The notes under the pieces are model-generated. The model did no database searches and was not told the DNA's origin. It saw only the letters and a program-made list of their open reading frames with translations. A stretch of 64,000 nt of DNA. Source: Phragmites australis. Lineage: Eukaryota > Streptophyta > Magnoliopsida > Poales > Poaceae. The position numbers and the translations under genes are program-made. Of the stretch, positions 22,101-34,000 are shown piece by piece. Within the stretch, counting starts at the first letter, position 1. Every line of letters begins with the position of its first letter. The stretch lies in NCBI RefSeq assembly GCF_958298935.1, contig NC_084928.1, positions 16,089,501-16,153,500 of the forward strand. The letters are read 5' to 3'.

Positions 22101-24582
22101 TTTTGAACTAGAAAATCTATAGTATGGACTGCAGATGCATTCAAATATTAAGAAGAAAAACGGAGAAAATGACACAATCCATGCAAACTAAAACCAGTAT
22201 TCATGGGATTAGATTTTTGGTGTATGTATGGATTTCATACTCATTCACACAAAAAGAAGAAAGGGGGAAGGCAGTGCAATCCGTCCACACTACACATAGT
22301 AGTCGATTAGTCATGTGTAAACTGACAAACTGCACTCAGCCATTCTCACAAGTTTAAAGCTTGTTAAATTAAAAGAACTTCATATAACATAACACATGCA
22401 GCCTCTGAAGGTAACAAGAGCAAAACCTAGAACATAAATAATCCAGTTGTATACTAGGCTATTGACAATTGCATTTACAACTCAAGACAAATATATCTTT
22501 CACTGATATTTGCATAATATAATTAAAGATTACATTTGCCTTCATGTAACTCCAATCATATTTTTTTTCTTGAGGGAATAACTCCAATCATATTTTTACA
22601 ACACAATATAATACTTAAATCATCCTTGACCAATACCGATCAAATTTCCTAAATAAAAGTATCTAACCATGAACCTACTTTATTTCTCATAAAACATACA
22701 AAACATTTATCTGAAGAATATGTGATTTCAATAAAAGGTGAAAAAAAATGAAAAACACCATAAATACATTAAAGCATGTTAGAAGGAGCTGATTTAGAGG
22801 AATTCCATGGTAAAGGAACTGTGCTATCTTAGAGCAATTTTAACAAGCAACCAAGCACTGCATTCATCTAAAAGAAGGAAAGTAAACAATGCAAGATAAC
22901 CATTCAGATATGCTTGGGCCAAAAACTGGAGGAGCCATCAGTACAATATTAAATAGATAATGCTAACCATGAGAGGCTCTCCCTCGTAGAAGTGTCCTGT
23001 TTGAACACAGGGAATACGGTGGAGCCATGAAACACTGCCTGTAGGAAGCAAGAAGTAGATAGCCAGTTGATGCAAGAAATTCGTCAATTACAAACCTGTT
23101 AGCACCATCGAGGACGAAATTAGACATGAAATTAAAAAAAATTCATATGCAGACTATAAATATCTGGCATAATTTGCGTGTGTCAGGATATTCAGAATGA
23201 ATTAAGACAATTGCATCAAGTAAGACACGGAAGCAACAATCATTTTCAGAAACCAAATGTCAATTGCATCAAGTAATGTCCTCTGCAATGTAACAAAGCA
23301 TTCGGATGGCATGAGAAGTGCTAAAAAAAAAACAATGCTACTCTGTTTCAACAACACCAGATCAGAAATTCAAAAAAAAAAAAAACCGGATCAGAAGACA
23401 AAATAAAACATAAACATCAGCTAAGGTACTATCATACAAAAACAACAGTAAGACCTTATGTACAAATATGGACATGGACAATGTGAAATACTATACAGTT
23501 ATATGTTCCCAAGTTGCCAAAGCAATATACCAGTCAGTAGTCACATCATTTCAGCTTAATAGCAACCTATTATCTACTGCACTGGATAGCAAATAAAAAC
23601 TTTGCACACAGGGGTAACTACAACTTTGGTCCACAAATTTCTGAAAGCTAGATTTTTGAACCTCAGTTACAACCTCAACGCTTTCCATCCTCTCCTGGAA
23701 GCCAGTCACATCAAGTATGTCTGAAAATGACAGATGGGTCAAAAGTGTTAACAAAACTATGCATTACAAAACCAAAAAAAAGAAAGAAAAGAAAACACAA
23801 ATACAGTATGCAGGAATAGATTAGAGAAGAGTACGGCCTTGGCAATGAAAAAATAATAATTATGCTTCAAACTGTAACCATATTTTCCTTGAGCACAACA
23901 ATTTGCAAGAAAGTAGAGAAGAAATCATGTCATGCTCTGGCAGTCCATGACATTAAAGTACACCAATGCCCACATGCAAGTTGGTAAACTACCGTCGATT
24001 CCCACATGCCAATTAGTGAGGTTAAGAAAAGTTGACACTGATTATGGCACAAGAAACTCCAAACTCAGTGGACATGATTTCCTTTTCTAAAACCCAATTG
24101 TCATAATATTGTAGAGCAAACCAACAATATAGTAAGTCAAACAAGACATAGTAACTGATCTAATTTCAAGTAACTTGAGTTGCAAGTTATAAATATCAAT
24201 AAGCTGTCATGTACGCATTAGAAAGACTTTAAATAAACAGAAAAAGGTACATAGTTTGGATTGTGCTTAAAACCAAATTCTTTCTGAGGATTGATGTAAA
24301 TGGGCAGTACATTAGCATTAACATCAAGAGTTTCTACCGAGTTAAGCTCAAATTACATCATGACCGTGACATTTAGCGGCTTGTATTTTCAAGGTTTTCA
24401 TACATGCAGCAAGCAATGTGCACCATAAGTTTCATCTTTACTTTGAAAACTCTGAAATGTATCAGATTGCAATACCAAAGGAGAAGCTTCGTTTGGAGTC
24501 TTGATTGGAGCAGCTGGTTCGTGACCTCTTCGCCGAGCCGGAAGTTCCAGGCGCCCGCTGCGGGGTTCGAGCCGGCGGGGAC
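22101..24582. other. Intergenic AT-rich sequence, no gene recognised
   Basis: Short open frames only. On the minus strand around 22990-23110 a stretch could be an exon fragment (frame with DGANRFVIDEFLASTGYLLL, acceptor-like CAG near 23012). Around 23640-23740 a frame reads DILDVTGFQERMESVEVVTE. Neither has a motif I know and I cannot connect them into a gene. Several A runs (22741, 23323, 23371) are present. Confidence 0.4.
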
Positions 24583-24783
24583 GGTGCTGGGAGTGCCGAG
24601 GCGGCGGCAGCAGTGCGGGGACGGGGATGAGTGCGGAGGCGGCGGGGATGGTGCTGGGAGTGCGGAGGCGGTGATTGTAGTGTGGGGACAGGGAGGAGTG
24701 CGGAGGCGACGGGGACGGTGCTGGGAGTGCGGAGTCAGCTGCGGCAGTGTGGGGACGGGGATGAGTGCAGATGCGATGGCCTC
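24583..24783 (+). repeat. 67-bp GC-rich minisatellite, three copies
   Basis: Copies start at 24583, 24650 and 24717 with GGTGCTGGGAGTGC, followed by GGAGGC-type and GGGGACGGGGATGAGTGC-type blocks. The array lies in a 600-bp GC-rich island (24480-25110) where both strands have long open frames rich in Gly, Arg, Pro and Ser. Those frames come from composition and repetition and are not called as genes. Confidence 0.8.
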
Positions 24784-26344
24784 GGCGGTGGCAGCGCAGG
24801 GACATGGTCACGGTCGCCTGAGTGGAGGCGGAGGTGACTGTGTGGCGGCGGATTCAGGGATGGGGAGGTGGCAGGTTCGAGCACGAGGAGGAGCGCGGAG
24901 GCAGCGAAGAGTTCTCGGACGGGAGGTGGCGATCGCGGTCGTGTCGCCTGAGCGAAAGCAGAGGCGGAAGCGTCAGTGTGGCTGCGGATTCGGGGACGGG
25001 GAGGCTGCGGAGGGTTCGGGGACGGGAGGCGACGGGGAGGAGCGCGGAGGTGGCGGGTTTGGGAAAGGGGAGGTAGTGGGTGCAACGCAAGAAATGGTAA
25101 CGCGGTTTCCAAATCACCATAACAGGAGCGTAATGAAAGAGTGGGTAGATTATGGGAAGAATCTTCAATTGTGTACTGTTGGATTGTGTGTAATGGACAG
25201 TGTAAATTATTTGATTCTGCTATAACTCGTCTTTTATAGGGATATATAGATTAGTTTTCTAAAGAAAAAACCTATTTTTTATGTAACCATGACTTCAGTA
25301 GGATGAAATTAAAAATAATAAATTAAAGTCTGACGTGGTTGCAAAAGAGTTGACCTGACGACTGATGTGAAAGATGACGTGGCATGCTCACTGGGCTAAT
25401 CGAACCGTTGTGCTTCATTAAATCTGGGCGGTAAATTTTGGATCGGATGACTGGGATTGTTTAAACCAAAGGGATACACAACCTTTTAATCTTGATGGTA
25501 GACATTGGATCGAGAGGCTCAAAACTAGTTAGACTCAGCTCAGGTGATATGGGCGGTGGCGATGACCTGGTTTGCGGCGTCGCGTGGCCCGACTTGGCCA
25601 GAAAAGGGTTACAGTGGCCTAAGGACTCCGGCGAACGGTGGAACCAAACAAGAAGAAGGTGACAAACTTACCTACAGGGGAGGTGGACGTCGCAGAGTCA
25701 TGTAGGCGCTCGGTGATGGCAAGGAGTGGCAGAGGTCTTCGGCCAATGCTGGGGTAGGTGTTCTGGTGCTTGATCGAGAGCAAGGAGGGGTGCAAAATAT
25801 TTGTGGCGCTCATGTGATGCCTATGGTCGTACTTCTATAGTAAGGGAGACGTAGGAGACAAGTTGGAGCTCTATTAGGGGTTGGCGGCAACGGAGCTCAA
25901 CTTGGTCTCGGATACACCGTTTGAATGTGATAAACTTTAAGATAACACACAAGATAGGTTGAGGAGGTCTTAACCAACCCATTTGCAAGATTCTAGATGG
26001 ATTCCTCTCATATCCGAAGTAGATTGCTTGGGAGAATTTGTGACCAACTCGGAGAAGAAAGGGGAAAAAGTCCTGCGCCGGCTGGAGGTAGAAGACGAGT
26101 TGTGGGCCTGGGTGGCAGTGAGAGAAGTGAGTGATCGGTCGTTGCTGGTCCAGGAGGTGAGAGGCACGTGCACTGGCTTTGGCCCAGTGGAAAGGTGGCC
26201 GCCATTTTGTTTTTTGCTGGTTAATTAATCCAAAAAATAAAGTAAAAACCAAATAAACAATTGAACACTTCAAATAAATCTAGACAAATTTTAACAATGC
26301 AAATAGAGCATGGTGAACCTAATAAAAATATTTCTAGCTCATCT
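24784..26344. other. GC-rich island tail and intergenic sequence
   Basis: After the minisatellite the sequence stays GC-rich to about 25110, then becomes AT-rich. It has no known domain on either strand. It contains direct-repeat-like phrases such as GCGGAGG and GGGGACGGG. The stretch 25300-26230 has several short frames without motifs. The next defined feature is the Mutator-like element at 26354. Confidence 0.4.
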
Positions 26345-26530
26345 TAAAGTTTAGGAAAAAGTCTAATTTTTGCCCTCAACTATAGAGTTGGTCTAAAAAT
26401 TATCTTTTATCTCGAAAACTAGAAATCTTAGATCTCTCAAGTCACGATCCCGGTCTTACTTATCCCTCGTAACATTTTAAGTGGTTTTCGCTGCTGACTA
26501 GAACATGGCTGAGTCAACTACCGGCTTTTT

Positions 26531-27786
26531 CACTACTAAAAAATTATTTCTAGAGGCGGGTGGTAACTCGTTTTTACAGACGTTTAATGTATCCGTCTGC
26601 GATCGAAGGCTTGTAGAAATAAATGATTTCCACAGGCAGCACCTGTAGAAATCTATTATCACAGGCAGTTTACTTAAGGAACCGCCTGTGAAAATAGGTT
26701 TTCACAGGCGGTTTCTTAAGCGGACCGCCTGCGATAGTCGGTCACTCAATCGAAATTTTTTGAATCAAAAAAAGCAAAAAAAGTTTTCTTGACTGACCAG
26801 GAACCCCACGCGGTCACGACGTCGCAAGTCGCAAGTCACACATTTTTTCACGCGAAATACGCGTGCTACATGGTTTTTGGCACTCGAACTTGTAACCTGT
26901 CGGGTCGCGCAATTCCTCCCCACCATCACACCAGAGAACGACTACTGAACATATGAGCATATGTAATTCTTTTGATATCTGCAATCCAAAACTTTAAATA
27001 ATTATTTGGGTATTTAAATGACTTCAAATGAAAAACTTTTCAACTACAAAGTTGTAGATCTCGTCGAGGGCTATAATTTTCATATAAACTTTATTCTCAT
27101 CCGACTTCGTATGAAAAAATTATGAATTTTTAAGATAAGCTATCACATATTTCTACAGACGGTTCCTTAAACGGACCACCTACGATAATGTGGTCATTTC
27201 TACCGGCGGTTCTTTATGAACCGCCTGTGGAAATAGGTGACATCTTATCTTCAAAAATTTATAATTTTTTCATACGAGGTCAAATGAGGATATAGTTTAT
27301 ATGAAAATTGTAGCCCTCGACGAGATCTACAACTTTGTAGTTGAATTTTTTTCTTCATTTGAAGTCATTTAGATGCCCATATAATCATTTGAAATTTTAA
27401 ATGATTATTTAGATATCTAAATTACTTCAAATAGAAAAACTGTCAACTACAAAGTTGTAGATCTTATTGAGAACTACAATTTTTATATAGATTTTTTCCT
27501 CATCCAACTTCATATACAAAAGTTATGAATTTTTTAATGGATGGTCATTTGCAGAGGTGGTTTACATAAGGAATTGCTTGTGAAAATGACTATTTTTACA
27601 GGCGATTTCTTATGTGAACCGCTATTATTATCATAGGCGGTTTACATAAGGAACCGTCTGTAAAAATATATTTCTACATGCGGTCTGTAATCGTAGGAGG
27701 CTCTTGCCAATTGTTCAGGCGGTTTTTCAAATAAACCGCTTGTAGAAAATTTCTACAAGTGTTAAAAAATAGTTTTTGTAGTAATG
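26531..27786. mobile_element. Non-autonomous CACTA-like element nested in the Pack-MULE
   Basis: The left end is CACTACTAAAAAATTAT; the right end, reversed, is CATTACTACAAAAACTAT. Inside are many short subterminal motifs of the form CACAGGCGGTT-CTTAAG-GAACCGCCTG in both orientations, typical of CACTA ends. The middle is an inverted duplication: a block with CAACTACAAAGTTGTAGATCT and a following TATGAA-TTTTTAA segment occurs near 27045-27145, reversed at about 27245-27350, and again forward near 27435-27530. No open frame. I could not see a matching 3-bp TSD, so the family call is from the ends and motifs. Confidence 0.72.
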
Positions 27787-28141
27787 AATTTTTTAATCCG
27801 CTCTCGAGCTCTCGTTGTCGGCCTCTGCTCCTAAATCCCTAACTCCCGTTCCGCTCTACTCCTATTACTGACTTCCTAATCCCGTCAACACACGCCATTG
27901 CCAGTGCACCAGTAGCTCCACCACCTCCGTGCGCCCCTACCGTGTCGCGGCCATCGTCAGGTAGCCTCGGAACACCTTGCCGTTCATGTCTGCCCCCTTC
28001 GCGAGCAGGACACGAACGAGCCCGATGTCCCCATTGCCGATGGTGAGGAGGCGGTCGTGGAGGCGACACTGCAGGGCCAGGACCCCCTCGCGGCCATCTT
28101 CTTGGGCTCCAACCTCGTCCGCTCACGCATGGCCGTGCTCC

Positions 28142-28598
28142 CGCGGCTTCGTCGATGTGGTGGATATGCTCATCAAGTGTGGAGCTAATCCAAACAAGGC
28201 CGCACGGGTCCTCCTAGACCCGCTAAAGCCATCCCTGCATGCTAATGTCGATTGCATGGTGCTCTTCACCGCAATTGTGAGGCTGACGTGAAGAGGGACA
28301 CGAAGGTGAGGCTCAGAGCATGGTCTTGGAACTCGGCTACCAGTGAGGAGCTTCATGTTGGTTCACATGGCTGTGCGCCTCGATTAGCCGGAGATCCTGC
28401 AGATGTTGGTTGATGAGGCAACGACGTGAATGCGAGGGCCAAGCTCGGCGACACTGTGGACATCCTCTGTTCGCGCCACAAGCACAGGATTGCCTCAGAG
28501 TTCTCATGTCTGTCGGCGCTGACGTCGCGCTGTGGAACTTGGTCGGTGAGTCTGCGTCTTCCGTCGCTTCTACCGGGGGATGGAAGATTGGATTCTAA
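28142..28598 (+). pseudogene. Captured fragment of an ankyrin-repeat gene
   Basis: Frames on the plus strand read RGFVDVVDMLIKCGANPNKA, a clear ankyrin helix-turn-helix. Next comes VKRDTKVRLRAWSWNSATSEE, which is like the linker seen in one plant ankyrin family. Last are EILQMLVDE and NARAKLGDT, then HRIASEF, VGADVALWN and LVGESAS, a second ankyrin pair. The pieces need at least two frame changes, and a stop lies in the linker at 28386-28388. It sits inside the Mutator-like element, between the CACTA-like insertion and the right inverted repeat, so it is most likely a captured host gene piece. Confidence 0.72.
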
Positions 28599-29200
28599 TG
28601 TGCTGTTCTTGGTGTGATTCGATCAGGGACGATCCCGCATTCGAGTGACCAGAACATGTTCTTGTCGCTAATTTTCATTGCACGCTGACATGCCGGCTCA
28701 TGTGCGACGTCTTCATCACTGACTTCAGTGTCCTGTGCTGGTCATCCTCGTCCACAGACCTCGTGGCTAGCCCTTCGTCTCGCCCACCTGCAGATTGCCA
28801 GCCGAGGTGTGTCTCGATGCCTGTGGGGCGGACGGGTTCCTCCACTGACTCTAATCCCCATGGCCTGGCCGCTGAGGCAGCCGTGCGGCGCTGGCGCAGA
28901 CGATGGGTCCCCCGTCTTCCCCCAATGGCTACGCCCGCTGGATTGGCCTTGGTGTCTACTTCTCTAACATCTAAGGCACGCACGAAGCCCCGTCCATGCA
29001 CCTGCCGCTGCCTTGTCCATGCGCACATCCCACGTTAGATCAACCGCCTCGCCAAGATCGGCGTCATCTTCACCTGTGTTATCCTAGGCAACGGCAAGCC
29101 CGTGCGCTGCAAGGGCCAGTAGCCCGACGGGAAGGCACTGACTGCTAGGGTCACTGGGAAAGGGGATTAAAAGGTGGCGAGCTGACTCAGCGCATGCGTA
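28599..29200 (+). other. GC-rich interior of the Pack-MULE, origin unknown
   Basis: GC-rich sequence with open stretches in all plus frames and one on the minus strand, none with a recognised motif. It may be further captured exon and intron sequence from the same or another host gene. A possible splice donor GGTGAGT lies just before it, at 28543-28549. Confidence 0.4.
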
Positions 29201-29564
29201 GCCGACATCTTTCCTGCACGTGTGGCCATGCTACGACCTAGTCAGCGTTGGCACATGGACAAAACCACTCGAAACTAGAGCGAGCGATGAATTTCGAACG
29301 GGTTTGAGACTTGGAGGACTTAAGATTTCTGGTTTTTAAGATGAGGGATAATTTTGAAACCAGATAATTGAGAGATGAAAAATAGACTTTTTTCTAAAGT
29401 TTATAAGATATAAGGAAGAAACAATGAAACATTAGATGATTAAAAGAAAAGCTTATTTCTTCACTTGCCTCTCACGATCTATGCTCTCACTTGTGTTAGA
29501 GTTAATTCTCACTTGTGGCAGGGAGAAAATGACAAAGCCAGGATGATTAAATAATGGTTGTAGA

Positions 29565-30029
29565 TATGATACTATCACTGTCAGGTGTAGTTGTGAACCT
29601 GTAGTGATAGATTGACGCCTCAGCTCATGCACCCCACACAATGATATCACTGTCGATTGTAGTTGTGAACTAGTAGTGATAGATAGATGCTTTGGCTCCC
29701 GCACTGTGCATAGTGATATCATTGTCGGCTATAGTTGTGAGCCGGTAGTGATAGACTGATGCCTCAGTTGCCATGCCATGTGTGGTGATATCACTGTCGG
29801 TTGTAGTTGCGAACCGGTAGTGATAGAACGATGCCCCAACTCCAGTGCCCAACACAATGATATCACTATCGGTTGTAGTTGTGAATCTGCAGTGATAGAC
29901 CAATGCCTCAGCTCTCATGCCCCGTGCAATGATATTAATACCAGTTGTTGTTGTGAATAGATAGTGATAGACCAACGCCTCAACTCCTACTCCCCACATA
30001 GTGATACTGTCACTGCCGTTTCTAGTTAC
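29565..30029 (+). repeat. ~71-bp subterminal tandem repeats, left part
   Basis: Six to seven copies of a unit near 70-76 bp. Each has a TGATATCACTGTCGG-like start, TTGTAGTTGTGAACC, AGTGATAGA, and a variable GCC/CAGCTC... spacer. Copies begin near 29571, 29641, 29711, 29781, 29857 and 29930. The last, starting about 30003, is cut by the retrotransposon at 30030. The same unit resumes at 37200. Confidence 0.85.
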
Positions 30030-30657
30030 TGTTGGGACCGAGATCCCAGACAAGGTGGACCTTCGGTTACGGGAATATCGAAGGGTCCTCGGAGTGACAC
30101 GTGTTAGAGGTGGAACAGTTTTCCCGATGTCTCTTCCTGGTACAGTATGACCCTATTTATAGCCTGTACTCGACCACCACAGGTGCGGTTTACAAATCCT
30201 ACCCTTTTACCTGCTACATTCTCGGAATATCTGGGGGCATTATGGTACAAGTGAGCATAATTACATAATTACAACACTGCCCCGAACGACCAAAAACGGG
30301 CCCATTGACCCGTAGTGATCTTTGTCTTCGGAGATCTACCGAAGACTTCTCCACTCGGCCGTCCGTCAGATGGCCTTCGGCCCCCGAGCGAAGGCTTGTA
30401 TCTTCGCCCGCCGCGGTCACTCAGGACCGCAGCCACGGATTTTGCCCTCTGGTCGAAGGTCGCCCTCGTCTTTGCCGGCACGAGAGATCGAGGATGCGGG
30501 TGTGCCTACACCCTTCGACCGATGGAGCTTCGTGATCTTCGCCACCTGTGGATGAAGTCCCTGAAACGAAGTTGCAATGGCAAGCATGCGATCTTTCCAG
30601 TAGACTTCGAGGTACCCTCCAAAGAGGAGGGAGGGGGGGGGGAGATCATCCCCAATA
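30030..30657 (-). repeat. 3' LTR (left) of the 30-37 kb Tat element
   Basis: 628 bp, starting TGTTGGGACC and ending CCCCAATA on the plus strand. The minus-strand TATA box CTATAAATAGGG is at 30151-30162. Next to it at about 30658-30670 is GTAGCCCCCTACT, which on the minus strand is a purine-rich AGTAGGGGGC, a likely polypurine tract. Confidence 0.9.
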
Positions 30658-31095
30658 GTAGCCCCCTACTGGTAAGGTTTATCTTCGATAGACCAAACCT
30701 GTAGTCCGCAAGATGTATCTAAACACCGTCCCCTTTGGCCTGTCGAAGTCTAATTCGGCGGATGCACTTCGTTGAAAATTATTTATTTATTTATTTTTTG
30801 TGGTTGTCAAACGGTCCCTTGGTAGTTGCATCGTTGATATGCATTTAATGTCCTTGATGTACACTGAAGCGTAGTTTTCCCCGCCGGTTCAAGTTCCGAT
30901 GCGCGCAATTTTAATCGCCGTCCCTCGATGCTAGCTATAAATATCACACCGCGGTCAATTGTTTTTACCGTGCCTTTGCTGATGCTGTCGCTCTCGTACG
31001 AAGCCTCTTACGATTTTTCGAGTCTTTCTCAGACGAAGCCCCCCCTTTTGAGCTCTTCACGTAATTTGCTATTTAAGTCATCCCCTTTGAGCCGA

Positions 31096-34000
31096 ATGGC
31101 ACCGAAGGTCCGGTCTTCTCGCTCGAAGATATACTGGATTGGGCAATCCAAGGTGGATGACAAAGTGTTAGCTAGCATTGTGAAGGAGGGGTTGATTAAT
31201 GATGTTTCGAAGGTTCGGCTCCCCTGCCGGCAGGAGATACCGGAGCCTGCTGATGACGAAGTGGTTGTATTTGTTCATTACTTCCGAGAGGGTCTTCACC
31301 TACCATGCGATGACATGGTTATTAAAGTACTGAAGTTATTCGAAGTATATCTCCACCAGCTGACGCCCAATGTGATAGTAAGGATGGGGCTCTTCGCCTG
31401 GGCCGCTCGGTCAAAAGGAGCGAAGGCATCCGCGAGGGCCTTCGCTGTTGCACATCGGCTTCATCGTCAACCCAAACCGGTCTTCGCCCGTGGAGTCCAG
31501 AGCGAGGCTCATTATGACTGTTTGAACTTCGTGTTCCGCGCTGGACTCACTACACCCCTCATCGTGTACAAGAACAAATGGCCGAGCGACTGGACTCAAT
31601 GGTGGTTCTACCACAAGGTGGAGGCCGAAGAGTTTCTCGTGTCGAATTGCGAAGAGGTTAGGGGAAACCATGTGCCGGACGTGCGATTGAAAGCGTCCCA
31701 ACAGACAGCTCTCGAGGCCTTCGGCAGGCGCGCAAAATATCTATCTACCCGCGACTTGGTAGAGGTGTTTATAGTTGCTGGGGTTTGGCCCCTCAGCCGG
31801 GATTGGATTATACCAGAATTTGGGGAAAAAAGACCCAAGGGGCTTTGCCGACCTCACCCTCTCGTACACGGCTTCACGGGTATGCAATTGCCTGTAAAAC
31901 ATTCATATATAATTTATAACTTCGGCCTTATTTGCTTACTCGTATTGATATTTTCTAGATTTGTCGGTGTCCAAAGTGGAGGCCAGAGCTGTAATGCTTG
32001 TCAGCAAGTTTACACTGGGCGAAGCACAATTGTGCGCTGAGCAAGGCCTCATTCGAAGACTCAATCGAGTCTTGGAATACCAGGGCCTTTCTTTCCTCGA
32101 AAGACCGAAGGCCTGCACTGTGCTGCAGGGTGCTAGAGATGGATCTCCGGCAACAGATGTCGATGAAGAGGTTGCCGCTGGTCCTTCAATGAAAAGGAAA
32201 CAGTCTGAGCGATCACCGCAGGGTGGTCGAACAAAGAAGGCCCTTGCTCTTCGGAAAAGGCCACGCGAAGCTGCCCCCGAAGTTGCCCATGCGGAAATGT
32301 CTCCGGAGGGTTTGGCCGTGTCGCATAACGTGCCCAGGCGGGAAACTCCCGAAGGCACCCAAGAGGCCCGGCCTCCGAAGTCATTGTTCTATTCGCGCGT
32401 GGACCTTCCAACGCTAATCTTGAGTGACGACGAGAAGTTGACAGAGACAGGAACAATCCTTGAGGCTACCACTCAGGAAACCAAAGTCGAAGGAGTCGAT
32501 AATGTTGAAGTGGTAGCTTATTCTTCGCCGTCTTCGCCCTCGAGTTCCTCTTCTGGGACTGAGGTGTCGACTCCGAGCGCGCCCCACCGTAGCAGAAAAG
32601 GGTTGATGGGCCTTGGTGGGCTACTTGACACGAAGGCCATAGCGCCCGAGGCATTCAAGGCTTCTTCCTTCGAACCAAGCGCCGGGGAGGTCAATGACGC
32701 GAAGAAGATTTTTAGTACCTTTGTCCTCCCCGAGCTTGAAATTCCGCTCGGCCAGAAGCCCGTCAATGAGCTCCTCGACGCTTTCGACGTGGCAATCGCG
32801 AAGGTATACAGCATGTTCTGTTATTATTGCTGTACTTAGTATTTGCTCACATATGTGCGACATCCCAGGCTCTGCTTTTATTGCGGGCTCAGCGCAAGCA
32901 AGCAGAGAAATCCGAAGTCTATGCCTGGAGCTCACATGCGCAAATTGATATGCTGCAGAAGTGCGCCGAGAAAGCTGAAGGCCAGAAGCGCGAGTTATCG
33001 CGTCGAGCGAGGGACGTTGAGTCACGCTTGGAACAGCTTGAAAAGGAACTCAGCACCCTTCACTCAGAGAAGCAAGTGGCTGAAGAGGAGGTGAAATGCT
33101 TGCGCCAAAACCTGTAATCTTCCGAGGCGCAAGTATGTGACCTGCAGGCGCTTTGTGCCTCGGAGAGTGCTAAGGCACAGCAGCTGCAAGGCAAACTGAG
33201 CGAGGCGAAGGCTTTCTCCGAAGATGCTCTGAACGTGCTTGGGGAGCTCGAACCGAAGGTAATCGCTGCGTGCGAAGCTATCAGCAATACCTTCGAAGGT
33301 ATTGGTGCCTCGGCGATGCCCCCAACAATCGATCTTGTCGGGCTGGGAGGACTCATAGGTTGGATTAGTGAAACTAGTGGAAGTCTTCTCCCTGCTGCTC
33401 AGCTTTACGATGACTTCTGCGCGATGGTCACTGCCCGGAGTCTTGTGCAGTCGATTGAAATGACAGGCTGCTCTTCAAAAACCTACCTTCCAGTATCCGA
33501 CGGACTTGTCAACTTCAACCGTCACGAGGGCGTCGAAGAGCACCGCCCAATCGTTTACCACCAACTACTGGTGCAAACAGGGTCGTGAGCTCGCCCTTCG
33601 AGAAGTGGAGATGAACCGGCAGCGAGTGCATTGCTTCGTACTGCTTGTTTTGTTGTCTTTTTTGGTCGTACCATATATATATATATATATATGATGAAAT
33701 ATTTATTTTGCAGGCTAAAGCGAGGGATGATCCCTCATCTAAAGGATCAACCATGACGCCCGAAGATACTGGAAAGGTGGGATGATTCAGCGCGAAGCGT
33801 CCTTCTGTTTTTAGTTTTCCTTTTGTGATGAGGCAATGTATTGCACATTGGTGACATAATATATTTTACATTTTTTACAAAATGTTTTTGACTTGTTGCG
33901 CTCCCTGCGCAGGTCCTTCCTTCGGACACTGCACAGGTAGCTGAAGAGGCTATCCCCCTTACCATGATGAGGGATAATTTTTTTGTGTCTTGGTCTTGCT

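Larger units (their letters stand above)
26345..29403. mobile_element. Pack-MULE-like element carrying a host gene fragment, with 9-bp target duplication
   Basis: The element spans 26354-29394. Its ends are inverted: GGAAAAAGTCTAATTTTT on the left and, reversed, GAAAAAAGTCTATTTTTC on the right. Similarity between the arms continues about 165-185 bp, through blocks such as AAAATTAT, CCAGAAATCTTA/CTAGAAATCTTA and GAGTGGTTTT/AAGTGGTTTT, to GCTGACTAG. The direct 9-bp repeat TAAAGTTTA flanks it at 26345-26353 and 29395-29403. Inside lie an ankyrin-type gene fragment and a later CACTA-like insertion (26531-27786). Without that insertion the element is about 1.8 kb. It has no transposase. Confidence 0.88.

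Noticed and set aside
24404..25225. 273-residue plus-strand open frame
   Set aside because: Dominated by Gly/Arg/Glu repeats from the GC-rich 67-bp array; the minus strand is also open in the same place, and no domain is seen.
29670..30053. 127-residue minus-strand open frame with internal repeats (YHYRFTTTTDSD type)
   Set aside because: It is translation of the 71-bp subterminal repeats; the unit length produces a repeating frame without coding meaning.
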